Positions 19,862-28,899 of a stretch of 64,000 nt of DNA are shown here, in pieces. The translations under genes and the position numbers were made by a program. The stretch lies in the NCBI GenBank assembly GCA_006386115.1, contig VFIW01000028.1, positions 62,001 through 126,000 of the forward strand, written 5' to 3'. The first letter of the stretch is position 1; each line of letters begins with the position of its first letter. A model generated the notes under the pieces. It did not search any database and was not told the DNA's origin. It was given only the letters and a program-made list of their open reading frames with translations. Source of the stretch: Globisporangium splendens. Its lineage: Eukaryota; Oomycota; Peronosporomycetes; Pythiales; Pythiaceae.

Positions 19862-22189
19862 GAAGGATTCCAGGCGCACCAAGGTCTCACAGAAGTGAGT
19901 CGGGACACGTCTCACATAGCATCCCTACTGCTGTAGGGCAGTGAGTGAGAGGTTACTTCTGGATGTGAGATGAGTGCAAGAGTGGGTTTTTGAGAGGAGA
20001 TGTCTTGCGGTTGCTCATTGGGGATCTCGAACCTGGGTGTACAACTTGACGACATTGAAGACACCTGCAGCCAACATGCGATTTTTCCTGCCGATTTCTG
20101 CATGGCTGTGTTGACACCAGCAACCCATACTCAACAAACAACCAAGACAGCGTGTGCAGTACGGCACTGGGAATCTTGGGAATCTCGCTGACATGCGAGC
20201 TGATGTCGCGACTTGGAGGATGTGGCTCATCGATCGCACTATTATCCCCTTTCATTAACGGACACCTTGGCGCATCCCTTGGCGTCCTCGGATGTGCAAG
20301 TGCACCGAAGCTGTTCACAGACTGGTTGCTCGATGGGGTGCGTGTGATGTTGCGTAGAAAGTGCGGGTGCAGATTCGGTTCACCACCATCACGGCTTGAA
20401 GGAGCAACTGGTTCCAGTAAGTGGATGGATGACTGTTGTTGCCACAATAGTGGATCAAACCAGGGTGCCCTCGTAGGTGGACGCCGAACTAACCAACCTC
20501 AAGGATGTGTTGGACACTGCTAATAAGGGCAGAACCCTCGCTTTCTCCTCTAGGAAAGCTGCTTGCTGCGCTTGGTACTCGGTAAGTGGTATGCAGCACA
20601 TTTTTTAAAGCTGTCTTGCGCACACGTGATGGCCATGTATCCAAACTGTTCCAAGGTACCCACTTACGTGGCTAAAATTGACTTCGAACCACTTTATCGG
20701 AGGTAGTTGCTCCACAATCTGGTTCATGTGCCAGTCATTGCGAGCAGCTCCATCTCCCAACAGCGAGTACTGTGCGCAGTACCACACTCCGCTGCATCTT
20801 GGATGGAGGAGCCAAACACCTTGATGCTGAATTCTCACGCGTTGTGCACACACAGGTGCAATCGACACTTATGAAAGGGTTCTAAGTGCACACGCTGCTG
20901 CAGCAAGCACTAACCAAACCCGCGCGCTGCAATAGTTGCCGTCATCAACGTGCAGCTCAGTGCTTTTTCTATTCAACCACTCGCAAACTCAAGCAGGTCG
21001 TATTTACTTATCAGCATCATAGGACTGTGTCCACCACATTCGATGCTGGCTGCATTGCATCGAGAATACCGACGGTTGCGCTAAAGTGTACTTGAAAAGC
21101 TTGACTGTAATACTAGCTCCAGGTGTCACATCATCTTGTTCTCCTGTCCCTTTGCCTTGAGCGAACCTGTCGCTGGTTAGCAGCACGCACCTTCGCAAGA
21201 TTGTCGTTGCTAGTAACCAGGAGGAAGAGGAGGAGGATACCGTACAAAACTTTGGAAACTTCAACTCGCTGATGCACTTTCAGCTGTTACGTTTACTGAG
21301 ATTCAACATGCAGGCAGAATCAGATTCCCAACATGAAAAATAGAATCAAGAAGATGTGGTGGCCCATCAGCACCATCATGGCGCATTTGTCACGAACTTG
21401 CCATGCTGCATGTGCTAATACGAACGTTGTGTCCGATAGATTCGCAGCGCCACAGCAAAATGACTGGAGGGAGGCGCAAGCTGCACTGTCCAAGTCCGCT
21501 TCTATAGTGCCCAATCTCCGGATCAAATTGCACGCCAAGACGAGGATGGAATACGATCTTTCTGGATGCTTCTTCACGGCTGATCGTTTGGAAGGATCCT
21601 CTTATCAGGGCACCGCGATGAAAGGATCGTGCTGTAGGCAATGCACACTCGATCTTGTGGAGTCAACTTCACTGAAGCTTCAAGTTCTTTGTTGTGTGTT
21701 TTAGATGACGTGCAAATATTGCAAGATGTACCTGGCTGTAGGAAGCGAAACCGACGAATAACAAACACCGAGTGGCTCCCAAACTCAGCGATCCGAAAGT
21801 GTCATAGATGCCGTTCAGCAAGAGCATGTAATGCCTCATCCTCTTCACAGCAAAATTGATGATGAGCAGGTTCGGAGCCGCTTGCCAGGGTCAAAATGCC
21901 CTGCTCAAACCTGCCAAGCATCAACACTCAAGTTTGCCTATCAGCTCTGACAAGTGCGATCTCGTTTCTTGTGTCGAGGATCGGACTTGCACGATATAGA
22001 AGCTGATCGTTATCCGGTGCAACTGGTGTCAGCGAACAAAGTATGCTCGAGATTACTAAATAATCACGAGGATGTGATGTGGCTCACAACTCGTGAACGC
22101 CATTGAGTGCGAACATCAGAAAAATAAACTAACTCACGAGTCACACGGTGAAATAACGACACAAATGCTAAACAGGAGGAAGACGTTGC
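19862..22189. other. gene-poor duplicated upstream region, unit 1
   Basis: 2.3 kb between EEP copies 1 and 2 with no gene I can support. Islands match the region upstream of copy 2: GACTGGTTGCTCGATGGGGT at ~20322 and ~24149, and TCTGGTTCATGTG followed by CAGCGAGTACTGTGCGCAGT at ~20718-20780 and ~24231-24297. A 123-codon ORF with a true ATG at 21333 has no recognisable motif and ordinary composition; I do not call it a gene. Confidence 0.45.
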
Positions 22190-23458
22190 TTAAAGCTTGG
22201 TGTAGATCGCACCGATCGCATCGAGTTCGTCACCAGCGCGACCATGGAAGCCACTAATCTGGAAGCCCGCTGGTGCGTACACAATGGTGCTCTCGCTGGT
22301 CTTGGTGCCAGCAGCCACCGAACGACCCGTGCTCGTCACAGCGCTCAAGTAGAAGATGCGAGTTTGACCGTCCTTCTGACCCCAGTGAGCTTCAAGCGAC
22401 TTGATGTACTCTCCCTTGGTCAACGTCAAGGTCGACGCAGTGCCGCCAGTGCCACCGTGAGTAAAAGTCGCCGCCTTTGGCGCAGACACAGTGAGGCTCA
22501 CAGCGTCAACGCGGCTGGCACCACGGATAGTGATGGAGCTCACGGTCTGGCCAGCCGCAGCCGACGCGACGTCCGTGAACTGCGTACCGTGAGGGCCGCC
22601 GACAGCGTTGCTCAAGCGAATGGATGGATTCAGAGACCACGAGAACTTGGCTGCGATCGGGAAGTGGTCCGACAGAGGCTTGCCGGCAGAGTCCAAGAAC
22701 GCCGCGTTCTCGTTGCTCCAGCTCTCGAGGTTGAACTTCAGGTGGTTATTGCCGCGGAACATGATTTTGTCGACGACCTCACAGTCATTAGTGACTGCGG
22801 CCTCATCACACACGAGCGCATCGGCACCAGCAGCTGGAGGCACGCCGTTGCGGATCTTGGACACCCACCCGTCGGTGAGTCCCAAACCCGACGCGAAGGA
22901 GGCAATGTTGTCACCCGTTCGCGTGTATCGAGTGTTGGTGTCACCCATGACGATCACAGCGTTGTCCTTCGAGTTGGCTGCAATGTAGGCACCGATCTGA
23001 TCCAAGTTCGCACGACGAGCGACAAGATCAGCATCCTTGGTTCCAGCATCAGTGTGCAAGTTGTAGAGGTCGAAGGTGACGCCGTCAGCGAGTTGGATCT
23101 CAAGAAAGGTGAACCCCTTCGGGGTCAAGCAGTCGGCGCCTTCGTCGTTGTTGCACTTGGTCCACTTGACGCGATCGATGTCGGTGATGTTGTTGAACGG
23201 GAATCTGGACATGGTGTTCAAACCACTGCCGAATGGGACGCCACCGCTCGTAGCCGTGCGGTACGGGTGCGTGTTCTGCGAGTACACTTGAGCGTGGTAG
23301 TTGAAGTCTTCTTGCATGTTGACGATGTCCCATCCGCTGAGGCGCTTGCCGAGCTCCACGCTGTTGGCGGCTGGGTTGCCGCTGGAGATGATCGCTGGGA
23401 GACCAGCGACGTTGCAGCTCATGACGGTGAACGTGCTGTCGGCGAGTCCGCGGAGCAT
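22190..23458 (-). CDS. EEP phosphodiesterase-jacalin lectin fusion, copy 2
   Basis: 422 residues from the ATG at 23458, the same domain order and complete catalytic set as copy 1 and almost identical at DNA level; the two lie 3,665 bp apart in direct orientation. Distinguishing residues include Ala (copy 1 Glu) in GLPAIISSG and Leu (copy 1 Val) in GDELDAIG. The near identity over the whole reading frame, against patchy similarity upstream, points to a recent duplication or to gene conversion of the coding part. The long open frame on the opposite strand (22244-23473) is a codon-bias shadow. Confidence 0.9.
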   Translation of the reverse strand: MLRGLADSTFTVMSCNVAGLPAIISSGNPAANSVELGKRLSGWDIVNMQEDFNYHAQVYSQNTHPYRTATSGGVPFGSGLNTMSRFPFNNITDIDRVKWTKCNNDEGADCLTPKGFTFLEIQLADGVTFDLYNLHTDAGTKDADLVARRANLDQIGAYIAANSKDNAVIVMGDTNTRYTRTGDNIASFASGLGLTDGWVSKIRNGVPPAAGADALVCDEAAVTNDCEVVDKIMFRGNNHLKFNLESWSNENAAFLDSAGKPLSDHFPIAAKFSWSLNPSIRLSNAVGGPHGTQFTDVASAAAGQTVSSITIRGASRVDAVSLTVSAPKAATFTHGGTGGTASTLTLTKGEYIKSLEAHWGQKDGQTRIFYLSAVTSTGRSVAAGTKTSESTIVYAPAGFQISGFHGRAGDELDAIGAIYTKL

Positions 23459-23510
23459 CTTGACTGGGTGTAGAGTGATACCTTTCGGTTGAGTGTTACT
23501 TGCAGGGTGC

Positions 23511-23526
23511 GAATTCGAAAATGAGA
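23511..23526 (-). promoter_or_regulatory. oomycete initiator of EEP-jacalin copy 2
   Basis: Minus-strand TCTCATTTTCGAATTC, 13 of 16 matches to the oomycete initiator, about 55 bp before the ATG at 23458; same position as in copy 1. Confidence 0.6.
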
Positions 23527-25341
23527 GAAGGATTCCAGGCGCACCAAGGTCGCCTCACATCAAGAGGTGCATCTCGCAGAGTTGCCGGGATGTGAGTAAG
23601 ACGCTGCATGTGAGAGGAGTGCAAGAGTGGGTCTTTGAGGTGAGACTCCCACGGTTGCCCATCGAGGTGTCAGTGGCGCTCTTCGCAACGTCAGCGATGC
23701 TGGTGACATCGCGACCGAGCTAGTGTTGGCGGTGTGCTGCTGCTGTGAATCGTGTGACCTTTCAAGATCGTTTCGCTGGTGAAAAATGCGATTAAATGCT
23801 AGCATTTCTGCCTATCAACGCTAAGTTGTTCAGACTCCCTTAAGTACGTTATCAAAAGCAGGTGATCGTTAGTTCAGTGAGCCAATCAAATGGGTTCATC
23901 AATCGTGACACTTTTTAGAGCAGCACAAGAAATCAAGAACTGCACCTGACGCGCTAAGTACGTGAACTCGACATCGGAGGGACTGTGGCTCAAGGTCGCG
24001 AGGATCGCTCGAGGCTCGAGATTTTGGCACCCAAGCAGATAAGGTTTCGTAAAAGAAAGCTGGTGTTGTTGCAGCATTGTGAGGAAACGATCTTTTGATG
24101 CTCTGTATTTTGTCATTAATCCTGTGACAATAGCTCACAAATTTTACTGACTGGTTGCTCGATGGGGTCCAGAGATCGACAAAGAAAGTACGTTCTCGAT
24201 TCAGTCCGATCAGCATCACCGATCCGCCCATCTGGTTCATGTGTCAGTCAGTCACTGCGAGCATCTCCATCACCAGCAGCGAGTACTGTGCGCAGTACCA
24301 AAGTTGAGCGCATCATGGTGAACGTTCTATGCTGAAAGCTCGCGTGTCCCTCGCACATCGGACTAATCAACACCTTTGAAAGCTTTTTCTTTTTTTACAA
24401 ATTCTTACAGTCAAACTGTTGACAGCGAAGATAACACGCTGCTGGTACCACGCCTGAGCCCAAGCCTGAGCTTGCTGAATGTGCACAAAACACCAGAACA
24501 CGTCCCTCTCCCATTTTCGCCTGGAGTCCAGCCCAAGTCATCCCACACGCCAACATCCCACTGTATCCAGGCTAGCGATATTGCTGGTACGCTCTATTTC
24601 GATTCGTGGGATGCCATGCTTGCGTTTGTTTCACGCCTTCAGCGCGCAACAGCAAGACTGACGCGCCGTCGATTTGCTTCTCCTTATGCCTCGCAGGGTT
24701 TGAACAAGTCTCTGTCGCTGATGAGCAGCACTCATTTCAATTGGATTGCCGTCGACACGAACTTTGAGACCTTCAACACTTCAACTCGGTGCCATTGGGT
24801 TGCGCAGTACAGAATTGAGACTCAACGCAGGACCAGGATCCCACGAAACTACAGAATCAAGAGGAAGTGTTGGATACTGCAGCCACGGCACATCTGTTAC
24901 CAACTTGATCAAGGACGAGGGGTGGATATCGTCATTGCGCATGATTGATGACCTGACACAGCCTAATTCTTCTTTTCTTAGATGCTTGCTTGGCGCTTGG
25001 GATCTACTTCTGTGTTCGTTTTCAACTGCTCAACGCTCTCATCGCTGACAAGCATAGCACCGCGACAGGTACAGTGCACCACACTGCAATTGCTTTTGAA
25101 AGGTTGGGTGCGAACTCGTACTTCAGCGGTTTTGGCAAATCATAGCTCCGGATTACTTTTTACAGCCAACGATTGGCTGAACAGAAGCGCGGCACTGAAC
25201 CGATCGATGGCACTATCACACTGATCGTTTGCCTTATGTTTGTTTTATGAGGTTTCTCACACCAGTCATGCCATTTTTGGCATTCAACTTTGCCAAAAAC
25301 TGCGTTACGTCATGCGTTTCCTACATAATGTCATGGAGTTG

Positions 25342-25364
25342 GCGACCATTCACTGAATGGTCGC
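25342..25364. repeat. perfect palindrome, 11-bp arms
   Basis: GCGACCATTCA and its exact complement separated by a single base. It lies 16 bp from a second, longer palindrome. Confidence 0.8.
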
Positions 25365-25380
25365 ACTCACCAACAACTTC

Positions 25381-25411
25381 AACCTTTGCTGAATGCCATT
25401 CAGCAAAGGTT
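25381..25411. repeat. perfect palindrome, 15-bp arms
   Basis: AACCTTTGCTGAATG and its exact complement around a single C. Adjacent to the palindrome at 25342; both contain the core CATTCA/TGAATG. No gene covers them. Confidence 0.8.
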
Positions 25412-25903
25412 TCGAGTTCTTGGGGAGTGTGGCGTACGCTGTGCCTGCCATTTGCATGTATTAGTTGTGAGCGTTGACAGTGAAAGAACTTCTTACCAGC
25501 CATGCATGCGAGATGAAAACGTTCTTGTCGCCTGATTACCAGTGGACGCATTCGTGGTTGTGCGAAAGACCGCTACTTGCAGTCTCTCCGTCGTCTTTAG
25601 CGCTACAATCCTCGGACGTCACATATGACCACAACTAACTCAGCGATGGTAATGACACTCGCCATGCATCGCTCTCGTCGGTGCCATTGATTTTCCTCGT
25701 ACGCGGCAAACTCACTCTTTTTGGTGAATTGCTCGCCCACCACACTGGTGGGGGAGGCGTAGTTTTAAAGAACCATCATCTTTGCAGTCCTCATTGCAAT
25801 GGAGCCTCTTTGTCTACATATTCTCTCCAATCGTCAGCCTGCACGTCTTTGGGCTTGCTCTCGAGCGTGAGTTAGAAAGCACGCTCATGGATGCCAACGA
25901 GTC

Positions 25904-26427
25904 GTGCGACCCCGTATTGCCGATCGAGTGACTCGGGCAGCGACAGCACATGATTGCCAAGCAAAAACAGCTCTCTCTCGAGTCTTTGAAAAGTACCTGT
26001 ACTTCAAGCGCATGGACAAGGACACGATCCAGCGAGGCAGCATCAAGGTGTCGGTCGTGGGTGCCGACGACCCGCGCTTCATTGTGAACAGCGACAACGG
26101 CACGCCGCGTCTTGACGGCATGATCGGCTGCTTTGTCGTCGACGTCCCATACGCGTATTTCCAGTCGGACCACGAGATCCAAAGCAAATGGGTCGCGCTC
26201 GTCGGCAACAAGAACAACAGCGACTCCATCCAAGGTTACCTCCTGTGCGTAACCTTTGCCACTGCTGCTGATTTACCAACCTTGTATGATCAGTACAATG
26301 CTGATCATACAAGGTTGGTAAATCAGCAGTAGTGGTTTACAGGTTGTCGATCGTCGTCTTGGGTCCTGGCGTCACCAGCCCAAGATCCACGACCCAGTCG
26401 AAGGCAAGACCACACTCGACTGCAAAT
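25904..26427 (+). pseudogene. ferlin-type C2 domain fragment
   Basis: The frame FEKYLYFKRMDKDTIQRGSI, then IKVSVVGADDPRF, DGMIGCFVVDVPYAYFQSDH and SKWVALVGNKNNSDSIQGYL is a ferlin C2 domain of the type ending 'W-V-A-L ... Q-G-Y-L-x-L-S-I-x-V-L-G-P-G-D'. The last exon joins as GYLL|LSIVVLGPG through an intron at 26245-26342 (GTGCGT...TTACAG). After GPG one base is missing; restoring the frame gives the expected -PKIHDPVEGK before similarity ends near 26405. Ferlins are huge membrane-fusion proteins; here less than 150 residues remain and no start ATG is present, so this is a transposed or deleted remnant. The intron carries a long perfect hairpin. Confidence 0.7.
26265..26329. repeat. perfect 29-bp inverted repeat inside an intron
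   Basis: Arms at 26265-26293 and 26301-26329 are exact complements, with a 7-base loop (TACAATG). The element lies within the intron of the ferlin fragment and fills most of it. Confidence 0.9.
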
Positions 26428-27131
26428 AGAGTAAACTTAAGTACAGACAGACTGATGCGACAGTTCAGCTTCGAGCTGCAGTACAGTTGCAGGGACAGTG
26501 TATTTGTCAAGCCACGTTGCTGTAAAGTTGCCGTAAACTCAAGCTGCAGTTGCCACTCAATCAATCGAAACATTTTCTTTTCTAAGTGACGCGCTGGAAC
26601 GCAGTTCTTTGACCTGCGAACAAAAAGGCCATTAGTCTGTCCCACGATTTGCTAATCCGATTACTACAGTTCAAAATTAAGGGCTTAATTCATGACGCTA
26701 GGCGCTTGCACTTTTGGGGGTAGGCTTGCAGCTAAAAACTAATACAATCTCAAAATGAATAACATGAATTATTCAGTCAATGCTGTTATATTCTTAGTGC
26801 ACCATGCACAATGCACCACCTAAACACTCGTGCGTTCCTATTGTTCTCTTTGGTTTTGTGTCAGCAATAACATCTGCGCTTGGTGCTGTTCGTCTGGACA
26901 GGCTCAAGCTACACTCGTACAGAGATTTGCACGCCGGTCAGACGACAACAGGCAAAGAAAGCCTGGTTGACACCTCTAAATCAGCGAAAAGTCAGGATAT
27001 GTCTGCCTCCCATCCTCGTATCGCATCCCAGCACCGCATACACCAAAAACAGGTTGAAAATGATGACACGGCACATCCGGCAACTCTATCATCTGACTTG
27101 AGCTCACCCACCGCTGCTCTCCTCAACTGTT
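26428..27131. other. intergenic region upstream of EEP copy 3
   Basis: AT-richer 700 bp with no supported gene before the initiator. An ATG at 26804 is in frame with EEP copy 3 and starts with a signal-peptide-like stretch (CVPIVLFGFVSAITSALGA), but the initiator downstream argues that it is untranscribed. Confidence 0.4.
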
Positions 27132-27147
27132 TCTCATTTCCCAATCT
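27132..27147 (+). promoter_or_regulatory. oomycete initiator of EEP-jacalin copy 3
   Basis: TCTCATTTCCCAATCT, 14 of 16 matches to GCTCATTYYNCAWTTT, 74 bp before the ATG at 27206 and followed by a pyrimidine-rich leader. The best initiator in the window. Confidence 0.7.
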
Positions 27148-27205
27148 TCTTCCTCAAGATCGAATCAACCACCTTCCTCCTTCTTTCAGCTTTCATCCAG
27201 TCAAG

Positions 27206-28474
27206 ATGCTCCGCGGACTCGCCGACAGCACGTTCACCGTCATGAGCTGCAACGTCGCTGGTCTCCCAGCGATCATCTCCAGCGGCAGCCCAGCCGCCAA
27301 CAGTGTGGAGCTCGGCAAGCGCCTCAGTGGATGGGACATCGTCAACATGCAAGAAGACTTCAACTACCACGCTCAAGTGTACTCGCAGAACACGCACCCG
27401 TACCGCACGGCTACGAGCGGTGGCGTCCCATTCGGCAGTGGTTTGAACACCATGTCCAGATTCCCGTTCAACAACATCACCAACCTTGAACGCGTCAAGT
27501 GGACCAAGTGCAACAACGACGAAGGCGCTGACTGCTTGACCCCGAAGGGGTTCACCTTTCTTGAGATCCAACTCGCTGACGGCGTCACCTTCGACCTCTA
27601 CAACTTGCACACTGATGCCGGGTCTAAGGACGCTGATCTTGTCGCTCGTCGTGCGAACTTGGATCAGCTCAGTGCTTTCATCAAGGCCAACTCGAAGGAC
27701 AACGCTGTGATCGTCATGGGTGACACCAACACTCGATACACGCGAACGGGTGACAACATTGCCTCCTTCACGTCGGGTTTGGGACTCACCGACGGGTGGG
27801 TGTCCAAGATCCGCAACGGCGTGCCTCCAGCTGCTGGTGCCGATGCGCTCGTGTGTAGAGAGCCTTCCATCACCAACGACTGTGAGGTCGTCGACAAGAT
27901 CATGTTCCGCGGCAATAACCACCTGAAGTTCAACCTCGAGAGCTGGAGCAACGAGAACGCGGCGTTCTTGGACTCTGCCGGCAAGCCTCTGTCGGACCAC
28001 TTCCCGATCGCAGCCAAGTTCTCGTGGTCTCTGAATCCATCCATTCGCTTGAGCAACGCTGTCGGCGGCCCTCACGGTACGCAGTTCACGGACGTCGCGT
28101 CGGCTGCGGCTGGCCAGACCGTGAGCTCCATCACTATCCGTGGTGCCAGCCGCGTTGACGCTGTGAGCCTCACTGTGTCTGCGCCAAAGGCGGCGACTTT
28201 TACTCACGGTGGCACTGGCGGCACTGCGTCGACCTTGACGTTGGCCAAGGGAGAGTACATCAAGTCGCTTGAAGCTCACTGGGGTCAGAAGGACGGTCGC
28301 ACTCGCATCTTCTACTTGAGCGCTGTGACGAGCACGGGTCGTTCGGTGGCTGCTGGCACCAAGACCAGCGAGAGTACCATTGTGTACGCACCAGCGGGCT
28401 TCCAGATCAGCGGCTTCCATGGTCGCGCAGGTGACGGACTCGACGCGATCGGTGCGATCTACACCAAAATCTAA
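27206..28474 (+). CDS. EEP phosphodiesterase-jacalin lectin fusion, copy 3 (inverted)
   Basis: 422 residues from the ATG at 27206 (MLRGLADSTFTVMSCNVAGL), same two-domain architecture and intact catalytic motifs (MGDTNTRY, LSDHFPIAAKF) as copies 1 and 2 but on the plus strand and more diverged: for example TNLERV for TDIDRV, DQLSAFIKAN for DQIGAYIAAN, and CREPSITNDC for CDEAAVTNDC. The jacalin half is almost unchanged. The reading frame is open upstream to an ATG at 26804, which would add 134 residues; I chose 27206 because the other two copies start there and an initiator lies between the two ATGs. Confidence 0.9.
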   Translation: MLRGLADSTFTVMSCNVAGLPAIISSGSPAANSVELGKRLSGWDIVNMQEDFNYHAQVYSQNTHPYRTATSGGVPFGSGLNTMSRFPFNNITNLERVKWTKCNNDEGADCLTPKGFTFLEIQLADGVTFDLYNLHTDAGSKDADLVARRANLDQLSAFIKANSKDNAVIVMGDTNTRYTRTGDNIASFTSGLGLTDGWVSKIRNGVPPAAGADALVCREPSITNDCEVVDKIMFRGNNHLKFNLESWSNENAAFLDSAGKPLSDHFPIAAKFSWSLNPSIRLSNAVGGPHGTQFTDVASAAAGQTVSSITIRGASRVDAVSLTVSAPKAATFTHGGTGGTASTLTLAKGEYIKSLEAHWGQKDGRTRIFYLSAVTSTGRSVAAGTKTSESTIVYAPAGFQISGFHGRAGDGLDAIGAIYTKI

Positions 28475-28899
28475 GAAGTTTAGCAGTTGGCTTCTTGCCT
28501 ACCTTGTCGAGATCGATAAGCTACGACAGCTGAAAAAATGGGTTGGAGTTTGTGTAGCTCTTTTCATTTTCGATCTTAGTGCAAGTAGGGCTTTGTGCAG
28601 TTGCTCTGCTTACTTGAAAATATCAGCGCTTAGTTCATGCTAACCAATCTTGCCTATTAAGTTGCATGCGCCAAATGTTCTCGACGCGTATCCAATTAAA
28701 CCCAGTAAACGCCGTTTGCCAATGATGGAATGCCGAATATACAGCCGGCTGAGCCAGCCACATCCACGTTATCCACACAACGTAGGTACCGCAGCTCAAC
28801 AGTCCATCGGACGTACTTGAAGAAAAAGGCAAATGGACAACCGAACGGGTATTAGAGTGACAAATATCCCATGCACATGCATCAAACTAAATAAATCAG
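28475..28899. other. convergent intergenic spacer
   Basis: 425 bp between the 3' end of EEP copy 3 and the 3' end of the giant repeat gene. No gene or repeat recognised. Confidence 0.35.

Larger units (their letters stand above)
23527..25903. other. gene-poor duplicated upstream region, unit 2
   Basis: 2.4 kb holding decayed similarity to the region upstream of copy 1 (to about 24310), two short palindromes (listed separately) and no intact gene. A frame at about 24580-24770 (for example GTLYFDSWDAMLAFVSRLQ) faintly recalls the FAR1/MULE-type DNA-binding segment of oomycete transposases, but has no ATG of its own and no supporting motifs. I treat it as undecided. Confidence 0.4.

Noticed and set aside
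21333..21704. 123-codon ORF with true ATG
   Set aside because: No recognisable motif, weak codon bias, and located in decaying duplicated sequence.
24376..24948. 190-codon ORF, possible FAR1/MULE transposase fragment
   Set aside because: No ATG at its start, only a faint resemblance over ~20 residues and no zinc-binding or transposase motifs.
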